DNA of 54,916 nt, taken from positions 1-54,916 of the forward strand of contig JABDCF010000014.1 of the NCBI GenBank assembly GCA_013288235.1, written 5' to 3'. Shown here in pieces: positions 7,881-16,999 of this stretch. Origin of the DNA: Bacteroidota bacterium. Lineage in GTDB: Bacteria; Bacteroidota; Bacteroidia; Sphingobacteriales; Sphingobacteriaceae. Numbering within the stretch: position 1 is the stretch's first letter; the number at the start of each line of letters is the position of its first letter. Made by a program: the position numbers and the translations under genes. The notes under the pieces were generated by a model. It worked only from the letters and a program-made list of their open reading frames with translations. It had not been told where the DNA came from and made no database searches.

Positions 7881-8078
7881 TTACTTCACTTTTTTAAAAG
7901 GATAAGCCCCTTTAATGCGCAGGTTTAAAAACGTTCCCTTCGAGCCCGACTGTTTCATTTCGTCATAAACTTCTTCGGGTACGCGGAAATAATCATAAAT
8001 ACTGCCGGATACAAAAAACACTCTTAATACCGATTTGGCAGTATCATAATTGAAATTTGCTACAACTGAAGATGGCAT
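7881..8078 (-). CDS. KTSC domain protein
   Basis: A 65-residue protein that is a single KTSC domain. It contains the typical SVVANFNYDTAKSVLRVFF start, the YDYFRVPEEVYDEMKQS middle and a C-terminal SGSKGTFLNLRIKG. KTSC domains occur next to or fused to lysyl-tRNA synthetases and other RNA-related proteins and their function is not established. It is divergent from rpsT; the gap of about 170 bases contains the rpsT promoter. Confidence 0.75.
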   Translation of the reverse strand: MPSSVVANFNYDTAKSVLRVFFVSGSIYDYFRVPEEVYDEMKQSGSKGTFLNLRIKGAYPFKKVK

Positions 8079-8181
8079 AACAGCTCATTTATAATAAATA
8101 GTTAACCATTGGGTTTATCATTTGTTTAATACCGCAGTGCCATGCGTAAATTATGCCATAAAAACTAAATTAAAAAAGCTA

Positions 8182-8212
8182 TTTGATTTTATAAAAAATC
8201 ATCCTATATTTG
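8182..8212 (+). promoter_or_regulatory. Bacteroidetes-type promoter of rpsT
   Basis: TTTG at 8182-8185, a 19-base spacer, then TATATTTG at 8205-8212, a complete match to the Bacteroidetes sigma-ABfr consensus (TTTG-N19-TAnnTTTG). The rpsT start codon follows 40 bases later. Confidence 0.8.
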
Positions 8213-8252
8213 CAGTCCTTAAAAATAAAAGAAAGAATAACAAAGCTATACA

Positions 8253-8507
8253 ATGGCAAATCATAAATCATCATTAAAAAGGATCCGTTCTAACGCTGCG
8301 AAGCGCTTACGTAACAGGTACCAGGCAAAAACCACCAGGAATGCTATCAAAAAATTAAGGGGCACAACCAGCAAAGCTGATGCGGCGCCGCTTTTAGTTA
8401 AAGTAATATCTATGCTTGACCGTTTAGCCAAAAAAGATGTTATTCATAAAAATAAAGCTTCAAATAACAAATCGAAACTTACTAAATTTGTTAATGGGTT
8501 AAAATAA
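8253..8507 (+). CDS. rpsT: 30S ribosomal protein S20
   Basis: An 84-residue basic protein with the typical S20 start MANHKSSLKRIRSNAAKRLRN and helical, lysine-rich body. It binds 16S rRNA during early small-subunit assembly. It is monocistronic, with a strong promoter before it and an intrinsic terminator after it. Confidence 0.97.
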   Translation: MANHKSSLKRIRSNAAKRLRNRYQAKTTRNAIKKLRGTTSKADAAPLLVKVISMLDRLAKKDVIHKNKASNNKSKLTKFVNGLK

Positions 8508-8527
8508 TCCGCTATAAATATTCATTA

Positions 8528-8562
8528 AAAGGCCCGTTTTCCGACCAGGAAACGGGCTTTTT
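8528..8562 (+). terminator. Intrinsic terminator of rpsT
   Basis: GCCCGTTTTCC (8532-8542) pairs with GGAAACGGGC (8548-8557) with one bulged T, followed by TTTTT. It is the clearest rho-independent terminator in the window. Confidence 0.85.
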
Positions 8563-8668
8563 AATTTTAATGAAAAAAATCAAAACAAAACAAAGCAGTT
8601 TTTTCGTATAAGTGGTTATAACACAGGCTGTGTTATTTATTTGATATGATAATTAAAACTGACTTGCT

Positions 8669-10879
8669 TTGAGAATATATTTAACACTTACGTTTTTATT
8701 TATTTCAATTACAGGCTTTGCCTTTGTAAATAAAGGGAGGGTTGATAGCTTGAAAACCCTTGTCACATCCTCATTGAAAAATCAATCGGGGCCCGATACT
8801 TTAAATATTAACAGGTTAAATAAACTGGCCGCCGACTATTTTGAATTAAACCCCGATAGTACACTTTATTACGGGCATAAAAGTATCAACCTTTCGCGTA
8901 AAATTAATTACAAAGCAGGTATCGCTGCCGGTTTAATGCAAACCGGCAAAGCAAATTATTTTAAAGGGAATTTTATACAGGCTAAACTGGACCTTGACGA
9001 GGCTATTTTAATATATAAGCATTTAAACGATAAAAAAGGGCTGGGGAATTGTTATACCGTTTACGGCAGGATGTACAATTTACTGGCTAACTATAAATTA
9101 GCTTTAACCTATTCAAACCTGGCGCTTGATATAAACAAGCAGTTGAAAAATAAACTGGATATTGCCGTTTGCATTAAAAACATTGGCGTGGTTTATTACA
9201 GTGAGGGAGAGTTATCAACCGCGCTTGACTATTACTACAGGGCATTATTTATTGATCTTGAATTGCGGGATGACCATGCTGCAGCCGCCAGCTACAATGA
9301 TATCGGCGTTGTGCTGCAGGCCATGGAAGTATACCCCAAAGCACTTATCTATTATCAAAAAGCGCTAAAGCTGTTTGAATCCAGTAAAGATTTAAATGGT
9401 GTTGGTACCGTTTATGAAAATATAGGCGAGGTAATGATAGCGCAAAAAAATTATGGGCGAGCCGTTGTTTACCTGTCAAAGTCCATAAAAATTGCAATAA
9501 ACCAGGATGATAAAGACGGCATGAGTTCTGTTTATACCGACCTTGGTTTGGTTTATGGAAATTACAACCAGGTTGGCCCGGCAATAAATTACCTCAATAA
9601 ATCATTGGAGATTGCCAGCAAATACAAAATTGTTTATAACGAAGCGTATGCTTTAATAGGGTTTGCTACCGTATACAATCAGCAAAAAGAATATAGCAAG
9701 GCTTATAAATATGCTATAGAAGGGCAAAAATTTGCCACCAAACTGGGTAATTTAGAGGTGAGAACAAATGCCGCACTTCAGTTGAACAGAACATTGGCAG
9801 GCTTAGGAAAGTATGATGAGGCTTATAAAATACTTAGGGGGTACATAGCTATGAAGGATAGCCTGAATACTAATGAGAGTATTCAAAAGCTTACATCGTA
9901 TAACCTTGAACTTAATTTTACAGCCAAACAGCACCAACTTGCACAACGCCAAAAGGAAAAAGATATTTCATACCAGCAAAGGATAGAACAGCAGCGGTTA
10001 ATAAACGCGATATTTTTAAGCATTATATTGGGTATGATTGCGATTTCGGTTGTTTATTACAGGCAAAAGCGTAAGCAGCAAAAAATAAACGCCATGCTGG
10101 AAGAAAAAAATACTGAAGTTTTGCAACAGAAAACTAACCTTGACGACCAGGCTCAAAAATTAAATGACCTGAATGTTTTAAAAGACAGGCTGATATCAGT
10201 TTTGGCGCATGATTTGCGGGCGCCGCTAAGCACTTTGCGTGGTTTATTCAGCCTTTTACAGGATAGTACGATCTCGCACGAGCAGATGCTGGACATGATC
10301 CCAGGTGTATTAAAGAAGTTAGAGTATACTTCAGATTTTCTGGATACCCTTTTGTTTTGGATCAACAGCCAGATGGACAACTTTGAAAACTCGGCAAAGA
10401 GCTTTTACATAAAAGATATTGTTGCTTATGAAACCGAGAGTTACCATGAACAGGCCGCTTTAAAAGGAATTAAACTTGTGGATAGTGTGCCCGAGGATGC
10501 CGTTGCTTCGGCAGATCCCAATTCGATCCGTATAGTTATCAGGAACCTGATTACAAATGCTATAAAGTTTTCAAACGAAAACGATACCATTGAAGTTACT
10601 GCCAGAAGGCAGGATGGTCAAACTCATATTATTACCGTAAAAGATACCGGTACCGGCATGAGCGAAGAACAACTCAACAAGCTTTTTAAAAGTAAGGTTA
10701 ACAGTAAAGCCGGAACCAACAATGAATCGGGAACAGGTATGGGTATGCTGTTTTGCAAAGACCTTGTTGAAAAATGCAGCGGTAAAATTTGGGTGACCAG
10801 CCAGCAAGGCCATGGCACCGAATTTTCGTTTACCATACCTACCGGCTTCATAAACGAAACCAGGCTTGAGGTGGCGTAA
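8669..10879 (+). CDS. TPR-containing membrane sensor histidine kinase
   Basis: A 736-residue kinase. A signal peptide (residues 1-19) leads to about ten tetratricopeptide repeats (40-420), so the sensor is probably periplasmic or a protein-binding scaffold. One membrane segment lies at about 443-465, followed by a coiled coil (470-505). The H-box VLAHDLRAPLSTLRG contains H514, then N-box NLITNAIKFS, G1 DTGTGM and G2 GTGMGMLF. There is no receiver domain or adjacent regulator gene, so its partner is unknown. The start is a TTG giving a clean signal peptide; no in-frame ATG exists upstream. Confidence 0.85.
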   Translation: MRIYLTLTFLFISITGFAFVNKGRVDSLKTLVTSSLKNQSGPDTLNINRLNKLAADYFELNPDSTLYYGHKSINLSRKINYKAGIAAGLMQTGKANYFKGNFIQAKLDLDEAILIYKHLNDKKGLGNCYTVYGRMYNLLANYKLALTYSNLALDINKQLKNKLDIAVCIKNIGVVYYSEGELSTALDYYYRALFIDLELRDDHAAAASYNDIGVVLQAMEVYPKALIYYQKALKLFESSKDLNGVGTVYENIGEVMIAQKNYGRAVVYLSKSIKIAINQDDKDGMSSVYTDLGLVYGNYNQVGPAINYLNKSLEIASKYKIVYNEAYALIGFATVYNQQKEYSKAYKYAIEGQKFATKLGNLEVRTNAALQLNRTLAGLGKYDEAYKILRGYIAMKDSLNTNESIQKLTSYNLELNFTAKQHQLAQRQKEKDISYQQRIEQQRLINAIFLSIILGMIAISVVYYRQKRKQQKINAMLEEKNTEVLQQKTNLDDQAQKLNDLNVLKDRLISVLAHDLRAPLSTLRGLFSLLQDSTISHEQMLDMIPGVLKKLEYTSDFLDTLLFWINSQMDNFENSAKSFYIKDIVAYETESYHEQAALKGIKLVDSVPEDAVASADPNSIRIVIRNLITNAIKFSNENDTIEVTARRQDGQTHIITVKDTGTGMSEEQLNKLFKSKVNSKAGTNNESGTGMGMLFCKDLVEKCSGKIWVTSQQGHGTEFSFTIPTGFINETRLEVA

Positions 10880-10884
10880 CCTGG

Positions 10885-11005
10885 ATTTCAGATTTCGATT
10901 TACGATTTCGGATTTCGGATTTGAAAGTTATAATGGTGGGTGCATCCACAGTCCTAAGCAATCTCAAATTACCTAATCTCTAACCTCCAATTAACTAATC
11001 ACTAA
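10885..11005. repeat. Iterated GATTTCGG and AATCTCTAA words, no clear pairing
   Basis: On the left, GATTTCGGATTTCGG-type words (10886-10922); on the right, CTAATCTCTAACCTCC-type words (10974-11000). The two halves belong to different word families and do not pair well. The same left words recur at about 52874-52905. This looks like a decayed or hybrid member of the intergenic repeat set. Confidence 0.45.
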
Positions 11006-12619
11006 TTAGAAATCACTATACAAATCTCTGAATGTACTGCGCAGGCCAAATGTTATAAGGGCAGTTTTTATATCGCTTTGCGAATTTTTTTCTTCGCGGA
11101 GTACTCCACCTAATTCAAAACGTAAATTATATTTCGGGTTAATGAGGAATGATACCGTACCCTGGGCATAGCGTAAAGTAGTAGATAAGCCTTGCCCTAA
11201 TGTGGCTGGCGTTTCGGTTGATGGAGCAGCTTTGGTAACATCCTGGCCAAAATTAGCAAGGGCATTAGGATCGAGGCCGTACTTGGCATAATTAATCTGG
11301 CCCATAAAATCAAACCTGCCGACGGTATAATTTAAAATGCCTATAGCCTCCCTGAAGTTTGCGCCCAGCGGATCGCCCAACGGCTCGCTAAGCTCTGTAT
11401 AACTGGTAATAGGCTGCTGGCTTGCGTAGGTATACGGTTTAACCGTATTGTATTCGAAAAGGTAATTAAAGCTTTTTACTTTAAACAGGTCGGCGCCACG
11501 GATACCAAGTTGTAGGCCGCCCGTGTTATCAGCCTTGTTGTCCGAAAAAAAATCGCCTGCGTTGAAGCGCTCTATAAGTAACTGGCCGTATAGCGCAGTT
11601 TTATCAAATATTTTATACTTGGCGGTAAACCCTGCAAGCACATTATCAGGCTGAGATGGCGTAGCGTTTAATGCATTTGAAAAAAACACCGGGTTTACAT
11701 AATTGGGGTCGAAGCCATGAAAATTACCGTTATCATTAGCCTCGGATGCTATCAGCGCATTAAAATAACCTACCGATATGCGGTTTGTGATGTTCCAGTC
11801 GAGGTAATGAAACGCGGCCCATTTGCGGCGATTATTGCCAAAAGGGTCAAATTGCTTGGCTTCCTGATCTTCGAGATATGCCCACATAAACATATATTGT
11901 ACTTTGCCCAGGTTGGCCGTTAAGCGAAGCAAGGGGTAATTGGCAGCAAAATCTGATAATAAAAGCGATCTATAGCCATCGCCGACGAATGTTTTGTCCT
12001 CGCCTAAAGTAATATTCAGCTGTTTTATTGGCGTATACGAAAGTATGGCGGTAACATATGTCCAATCCTTTGTGGTTTTCCCGACACTAAAATTATAGGC
12101 CTGGCCTGGTACAAAATCAATTTTGTTTATATAGCTATTAAGGTAGTTGGGGAAAGTTCCGTTGTTGGTATAACCGCTGGTATAAAAGAAAAATTTACTG
12201 CCAACCGTGCCGCCAAACTGGTAACCGCGGGTATTCAGGGTTGTTTTTGTTTTACCGGCAAAGTCGCGCCCAAGTACCAGGTCGGGCAAATAATCGCCGT
12301 AAAAAGTAAAGTCCTTGTTTTGTACATCAAACAAATGTTCATTCAGCAGCTTCCTGTCAACCCAGGTTTTGCGGTTGCTGTCAACACCAACCTGCATTAA
12401 CTGGGTATACCGGGGGCCGATAACGCTATCAATTAAAAAGGGCTTAAGTGAGGTATGGAATGAGTTATCGAGCGAATAAATGCTCGAATTAAATTTTTGA
12501 TCGTATTGGTACGAATACGGCAATAAGACAGACTGGGATTTACATATTTGTGCCGAAAACACAAGGATTACGGCAATTAATGTAAGTTTCGCTATAGGTA
12601 AATGGCTAATCTTTTGCAT
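11006..12619 (-). CDS. Outer-membrane beta-barrel, RemB/Wzi-like
   Basis: A 537-residue protein with a signal peptide ending near CKSQS (residues 24-30). Its body is rich in alternating aromatic/polar strands and ends in aromatic residues (LYSDF), typical of outer-membrane barrels. The segment GDGYRSLLLSDFAANYPLLRL and the following FMWAYLEDQ match the capsule assembly Wzi fold as seen in gliding protein RemB. Wzi holds capsular polysaccharide on the cell surface; RemB affects gliding. Either role is possible. It is alone on the minus strand. Confidence 0.6.
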   Translation of the reverse strand: MQKISHLPIAKLTLIAVILVFSAQICKSQSVLLPYSYQYDQKFNSSIYSLDNSFHTSLKPFLIDSVIGPRYTQLMQVGVDSNRKTWVDRKLLNEHLFDVQNKDFTFYGDYLPDLVLGRDFAGKTKTTLNTRGYQFGGTVGSKFFFYTSGYTNNGTFPNYLNSYINKIDFVPGQAYNFSVGKTTKDWTYVTAILSYTPIKQLNITLGEDKTFVGDGYRSLLLSDFAANYPLLRLTANLGKVQYMFMWAYLEDQEAKQFDPFGNNRRKWAAFHYLDWNITNRISVGYFNALIASEANDNGNFHGFDPNYVNPVFFSNALNATPSQPDNVLAGFTAKYKIFDKTALYGQLLIERFNAGDFFSDNKADNTGGLQLGIRGADLFKVKSFNYLFEYNTVKPYTYASQQPITSYTELSEPLGDPLGANFREAIGILNYTVGRFDFMGQINYAKYGLDPNALANFGQDVTKAAPSTETPATLGQGLSTTLRYAQGTVSFLINPKYNLRFELGGVLREEKNSQSDIKTALITFGLRSTFRDLYSDF

Positions 12620-12796
12620 CGCAACAAAATAACTATTATTTATGGTGAAATAAAAATTTCATTTACTAATTGCAAAACAGGGCTTTTTGTTTTGACGGAT
12701 GGTGTTTTAATGCGGCTGGGAGCGCAAATAATGCAGGGAAGAATACAAGGTTTAATATTAAAGGTTTAATGTACATGCAAACTATTACAGCCCTGC

Positions 12797-12804
12797 TATA
12801 TTTG
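12797..12804 (+). promoter_or_regulatory. TATATTTG element immediately before a start codon
   Basis: A perfect TAnnTTTG -7 element ends three bases before the ATG at 12808, with no convincing -33 box. If it is used, the transcript would begin at or just after that ATG. Confidence 0.35.
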
Positions 12805-12807
12805 TGC

Positions 12808-13767
12808 ATGAAACAAGCATTAAGGTTTTGCTACGGATTGATGCTGATCCTTATATGCTGTTCGTGGGGGTTTTATGCACATTACCGTATCAACAGGCTG
12901 GCTATTTTTACGCTACCTAAGGGCATGGCAGGATTTTACAGGGCTAACATCGAATTTATTACTGAACACGCCATAAGCGCAGATAAACGCCGCTATGTGG
13001 ACTCAACGGAGGCGCCCAGGCATTTTTTAAACGCAGACCACTATGGTAAAACCCCTTTTAAAAATATTCCGCAAAACTGGGATGATGCCGCGCTAAAGTT
13101 TTCGGCCGATACGGTTATTAAATATGGCACCGTCCCCTGGACGATACAGTACAATTATTACCGCCTTGTTAAAGCTTTTAAAGATCATGATACAACAGCC
13201 ATATTAAACACTTCGGCAAATTTGGGCCATTATATTGCTGATGCCCATGTGCCGTTGCATCTTACCCAAAACTATAACGGGCAGTTAACCAATCAAACGG
13301 GCATACACGCACTTTGGGAGAGCCGCCTGCCCGAGCTTTTTGGCGATCATTATAATTATTACGCGGGGAAGGCACGCTATGTTGAAAACCCGCTTAAAGA
13401 AGCCTTCAAAATATGCCAGACTTCATTTAAAGAGGCTGATTCGGTTTTGCGGCTTGAGCGGATGTTAAATAGGCTATATACCACAGATAACAAATACGTT
13501 GTTGAGCAACGCGGAAAAAGGCAGGTAAAAGATTATTCGGTGGCTTATGCAAAAGCATATCAAACAATGCTGCACGGAATGGTACAGCGCAGGATGCGCT
13601 CGGCCATACTGGCGGTTGGCAGTTACTGGTATTCGGCATGGGTTGATGCAGGGCAGCCTGATCTGGATAAACTGATAAAACAGCCGCTTAATATAGATGA
13701 AGAGAAAAAAATTCAGAATGAGGAAACTTTGTACAGAACGGGAAAAGTATTAGCTTTAACTAAATGA
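12808..13767 (+). CDS. Zinc-dependent phospholipase C / S1-P1 nuclease family protein
   Basis: A 319-residue secreted protein. An in-frame reading extends upstream to 12670 but the ATG at 12808 gives a normal signal peptide (residues 1-19). Cleavage after CCS would expose Trp20 as the mature N-terminus, and in this superfamily the N-terminal Trp is itself a zinc ligand. Other likely ligands: H25 and H/D residues in NLGHYIADAHVPLHLTQN and in the GIHALWESR motif. These enzymes hydrolyse phospholipids or nucleic acid phosphodiesters. The next gene starts two bases after the stop, so the two are co-transcribed. Confidence 0.8.
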   Translation: MKQALRFCYGLMLILICCSWGFYAHYRINRLAIFTLPKGMAGFYRANIEFITEHAISADKRRYVDSTEAPRHFLNADHYGKTPFKNIPQNWDDAALKFSADTVIKYGTVPWTIQYNYYRLVKAFKDHDTTAILNTSANLGHYIADAHVPLHLTQNYNGQLTNQTGIHALWESRLPELFGDHYNYYAGKARYVENPLKEAFKICQTSFKEADSVLRLERMLNRLYTTDNKYVVEQRGKRQVKDYSVAYAKAYQTMLHGMVQRRMRSAILAVGSYWYSAWVDAGQPDLDKLIKQPLNIDEEKKIQNEETLYRTGKVLALTK

Positions 13768-13768
13768 A

Positions 13769-14506
13769 ATGAGAGTAAAAGCAGCAAGCTTCGGCAAAAA
13801 GAAACAAATTATTGAATGGCGCAGTCATGAACCATCGCGTTTGGAAACTTTCAGCGATGCCGTTTTTGCCTTTGCGGTAACGCTTATCATTGTTTCGCTG
13901 GAGGTGCCGAAATCGTTTAACGAGCTTTATGAAACTATGAAAGGCACCCTTAGTTTTGCTGCTTGTTTCGGGGCTTTATTCCAGATATGGAATCAGCAGA
14001 ATATCTTTTTCAGACGCTATGGTTTAACCGATAGCGCAACCAACACATTGAACGGTGCACTCCTTTTTGTTGTACTGCTATATGCCTATCCGCTAAAATT
14101 TCTATTCGGCTTGCTGTTCGACAACAACTTGTTTACGGAAAACGGCCATTCTCATGAGATGATCAGCGATGCGCAAATGCCAATGCTCATGTTAATTTAC
14201 GGTGCTGGTTTTACAGCAATCAACCTGCTGTTTTATTTAATGTACGTAACGGCAAAAAAACATGCTAAAGACTTGAAGCTAAAAGCAGTAGAAATATATG
14301 AAACCCAAACAGTTATTTATGTTAACCTAACGCTTACCCTGATTGGAGTTACCGCCATGCTTTTGGCTTGGCTGTTGCCTGTAGCATATGCGGGGTTGTC
14401 CGGGTTCTTTTATTGCACAATTGGCTTTGCTTACTGGATATGGTATAGTTACCGGGGCAAAAAATCAAAAAAGAAATTCGGGCTTAGCGAACTACAGGCT
14501 TCTTAG
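13769..14506 (+). CDS. TMEM175-like (DUF1211) potassium channel protein
   Basis: A 245-residue membrane protein with about six hydrophobic segments. The family signature RLETFSDAVFAFAVTL (residues 24-39) is present; its FSD motif forms the pore constriction in characterised bacterial TMEM175 channels, which conduct K+. Only one RxxxFSD copy is present, as in bacterial members that assemble as tetramers. It follows the zinc phospholipase-type gene directly and overlaps the convergent DedA gene by 23 bases. Confidence 0.8.
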   Translation: MRVKAASFGKKKQIIEWRSHEPSRLETFSDAVFAFAVTLIIVSLEVPKSFNELYETMKGTLSFAACFGALFQIWNQQNIFFRRYGLTDSATNTLNGALLFVVLLYAYPLKFLFGLLFDNNLFTENGHSHEMISDAQMPMLMLIYGAGFTAINLLFYLMYVTAKKHAKDLKLKAVEIYETQTVIYVNLTLTLIGVTAMLLAWLLPVAYAGLSGFFYCTIGFAYWIWYSYRGKKSKKKFGLSELQAS

Positions 14507-15140
14507 CCGACCTGCTTTTTATCGCTGCGTATATTGGCGGGATAATAGATATCAAAATAATTATTATCCCAACAAGTGCAAAATGTGCTTTAAAGAAAGG
14601 CACATTGCCTAAGAAATACCCGGCAAAAAGAAAAACAATTATCCACGCTGCGCCGCCAATAATATTATATAAACTGTACTTTAAAAACGGCATACCGCTA
14701 ACCCCGGCAACAAAAGGCGCAATAGTGCGGATGATAGGCATAAAGCGGCTTAATATCACGGCTACAGCGCCATGTTTTTCAAAAAAGGCGTGGGTTTGCA
14801 GGTAGTATTCCAATTTCAGTATTTTATTTTTTTCTTTAAATACTTTGGGGCCAAGGTAGCCGCCAAGCAAGTAGTTTACAGTATTGCCGGTAAATGCAGC
14901 TATAATAAGTATAAGGGCCAAAACATAAATACTTAACCCCGTATTGCCTGCGGCAATTAAGGCGCCGGCTGCAAATAATAATGAATCGCCCGGTAAAAAA
15001 GGGGTGACAACAAAGCCGGTTTCGGCAAAAATAATAGCGAACAGTATAAGGTAAGTTAAAGCGTGGCACTGGCTAATTATATCTGCCAGGTGCTTATCAA
15101 TATGTAATATAAAATCAATGAGGCTTTTAACTATTTCCAA
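14484..15140 (-). CDS. DedA family membrane protein
   Basis: A 218-residue inner-membrane protein of the DedA/VTT family, proposed lipid scramblases or flippases (for example of undecaprenyl phosphate). Visible conserved elements: E40-TG, P50-GD (FLPGDSLLFAAG), and SRFMPIIRTIAPFVAG (132-147) with R133 and R139, which are essential in E. coli DedA proteins. Several hydrophobic helices follow. Its 3' end overlaps the convergent channel gene. Confidence 0.88.
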   Translation of the reverse strand: MEIVKSLIDFILHIDKHLADIISQCHALTYLILFAIIFAETGFVVTPFLPGDSLLFAAGALIAAGNTGLSIYVLALILIIAAFTGNTVNYLLGGYLGPKVFKEKNKILKLEYYLQTHAFFEKHGAVAVILSRFMPIIRTIAPFVAGVSGMPFLKYSLYNIIGGAAWIIVFLFAGYFLGNVPFFKAHFALVGIIIILISIIPPIYAAIKSRSAKKPVVR

Positions 15141-15169
15141 TGTTTTAAATTTTGCCCAAAAATATAAAT

Positions 15170-15312
15170 AATTGGTTGGAATTGGTTGACTGAGTTGGAT
15201 TAAGTTGCATTGAGTTGATGGAGTGATTAAGTTGAATGGTCTATTGATTGACTGGATGCGAGATAAATCTGGTTGATTGTTAATATATTGGCCAAATACA
15301 AGCTAATCAACC
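15170..15312. repeat. GTTGATTAAGTTGG-type word array
   Basis: A run of TTGGTTGACTGAGTTGGATTAAG-like words with related words recurring (GATTAAGTTG) and a short complementary CTAATCAACCAAC at 15301-15313. The same words form the hairpin at 24844-24928. It fills the gap between two minus-strand genes. Confidence 0.5.
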
Positions 15313-15314
15313 AA

Positions 15315-16055
15315 CTACTTATTAGTTATAACAGCCGCGTTAAATGCAGCCGAGTCGATACGGCTGCTATAGCCGTAGGCATATAAGGTGTATAGCCTAC
15401 CATCCTGTATGGTTATGCTCGGCTGTTCATTCAGTATCGCCGTATTACCAGTAGCGTACGTTTTAAGGTCGTAATTGCCGATAGGGAGCGCGAGATAGTT
15501 TGTGACTGTTTTATAGGGGATTTTACTGAAAGCAGGAGTCCCGTTTGCCGTAACATCCAACCCTCCGGTTGCTGTTGGCGAAGCATCGACAAAACGCAAC
15601 AGTCCGTAGCCTATTGCAGGTGAAACGGCTGTATCAACGGTAAATATCTGGGTTAACGAATGGTCAGTTTGTGCACCTGTGATATACAGGGTATATTTTG
15701 CGCCTGTTTGCAAGGCATCAGTTCTTGAAAATATAGTTGTATCCGCAATGTAAGCTGTCCTGAACTGGTAAGGTACATCAGTTGATGGTACAAAAAAATA
15801 ACCCTGGTTTACTTCAAACACAAACGGGTTTCCGATTGCATTTACCTGGTTAAAATCGATAAATAAATTTACAGGCCCCATATCGGGACTTAGATTTATA
15901 ATCTGGTATTCAATGTCGAGCCCGGTTGGGCTGGCGTTGCTCGCCTTGCCGCACGAAGAAATATATACACAAAACAATATGCCGCCGGCAAGTAAAAGAA
16001 GCCGGTTAGCTATTTTGTATAGGGTTTTAGCACACATAAATTCATTAATTAACAT
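15315..16055 (-). CDS. DUF4397-type surface lipoprotein
   Basis: A 246-residue lipoprotein: a hydrophobic stretch followed by the lipobox YISSC places the lipidated cysteine at 35 (or 29 if translation begins at the internal Met at 16037, eight bases after the upstream gene's stop). The remainder has two repeats of a beta-rich domain (RFVDASPTATGGLDV, LPIGNYDLKTYATG) like DUF4397, widespread in Bacteroidota, function unknown. It is coupled to the related gene upstream on the same strand; the 16055 start overlaps that gene by 11 bases. Confidence 0.75.
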   Translation of the reverse strand: MLINEFMCAKTLYKIANRLLLLAGGILFCVYISSCGKASNASPTGLDIEYQIINLSPDMGPVNLFIDFNQVNAIGNPFVFEVNQGYFFVPSTDVPYQFRTAYIADTTIFSRTDALQTGAKYTLYITGAQTDHSLTQIFTVDTAVSPAIGYGLLRFVDASPTATGGLDVTANGTPAFSKIPYKTVTNYLALPIGNYDLKTYATGNTAILNEQPSITIQDGRLYTLYAYGYSSRIDSAAFNAAVITNK

Positions 16056-16737
16056 TCATTATAACACCAATGCCAAAAGCAGCATTGCCTTTCCCGTTTA
16101 TTAATCCTTTTGAAAACAAGGTATAAATTGCACCCTGTTGAAATGTAATAACCGTATCAACTTTAGGCGTGGTTGCCCCAGCCTGGAAGACTTTTATTTC
16201 CTGCAGCCCGCCCGGGTTTAATACAAAGGGAGATGTTGCTTTAAAAGCCTGTGGCGCAATACTAATAGTATCAAGTGCCGTTGGATTAAGTATGGTAACA
16301 TTAAGATTTCCTGCATCAGGCGAAACGTTGACAAACCTTATTTGTGTGGTATCAGGGTGCAATGTATAAGATAAAAGTACATCAGTTGTAACAAAAGTTT
16401 GGCTTGCTGCCTCACCATAAACGTATAAAGAATAGTACGAACTATCTTTTAGGTTTAATGGCAAACTAAATAAATCAGTAAAGCCACCAGCCTTTTTAAA
16501 CTGATAATTTTGCTGTCCCGAGGGCACCGGTAAGTATAAAGATGCGCCAGCCGGAAATAAACCTGATAAGTTATTTTGTCTTGTCCCGTTAAGGTAAAAA
16601 TTCAGGGTGTCAGCCGTGGCGTTTACCACATTGATGTTGGTAGGGACAACCTTTGGAAAAACTTCATCATTGTTTTTACAGGATGAGAAGCCTATGATGC
16701 CAGCAATAAAAAATAAAACCAAACACCTTATACTCAT
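16045..16737 (-). CDS. DUF4397-type surface lipoprotein (paralogue)
   Basis: A 230-residue lipoprotein with lipobox GFSSC (Cys20). It has the same DUF4397-like layout as its downstream neighbour: INVVNATADTLNFYLNGT, RFVNVSPDAGNLNVTI and a C-terminal YTLFSKG motif that parallels YTLYAYG in the neighbour. The pair probably arose by tandem duplication and forms one operon. No function is known for the family. Confidence 0.75.
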   Translation of the reverse strand: MSIRCLVLFFIAGIIGFSSCKNNDEVFPKVVPTNINVVNATADTLNFYLNGTRQNNLSGLFPAGASLYLPVPSGQQNYQFKKAGGFTDLFSLPLNLKDSSYYSLYVYGEAASQTFVTTDVLLSYTLHPDTTQIRFVNVSPDAGNLNVTILNPTALDTISIAPQAFKATSPFVLNPGGLQEIKVFQAGATTPKVDTVITFQQGAIYTLFSKGLINGKGNAAFGIGVIMNVN

Positions 16738-16810
16738 AATCGTTAATTGCTATTATAACTGAATATAGCAAATTTTGTTATTGGGTTGAATAAAAAAGTC
16801 CGGTTTTAAG

Positions 16811-16998
16811 GAATTATTGAATTATTGAATTATTGTTTGGAGAATAAATAAGTTTCAAGTAGCCCGCTATTCAATAATCCAATAACTATCACACGGTGGA
16901 ATTAATGATGTATTGAATTACTAATTGCCTGTTTGGTGAATAGTTGAGTTTTAAGTATTCCAATTCCATAATTCCATAATTCAACAACTCAATAATTA
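16811..16998. repeat. GAATTATTG tandem and complementary CAATAATTC words
   Basis: GAATTATTG is repeated three times in tandem (16811-16837). Complementary blocks follow: ATTCAATAATCC (16869-16880) and TTCCATAATTCCATAATTC (16963-16981), ending next to the dnaN stop. It fills the gap between two minus-strand genes. Confidence 0.55.
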
Positions 16999-16999
16999 C

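Noticed and set aside
12670..12807. N-terminal extension of the zinc phospholipase-type gene
   Set aside because: The extra 46 residues (FCFDGWCFNAAGSANN...) look non-conserved and would bury the signal peptide.
16811..16837. Phase-variable tandem repeat in a promoter
   Set aside because: The three GAATTATTG units lie downstream of the nearest gene ends, and belong to the wider inverted repeat set.
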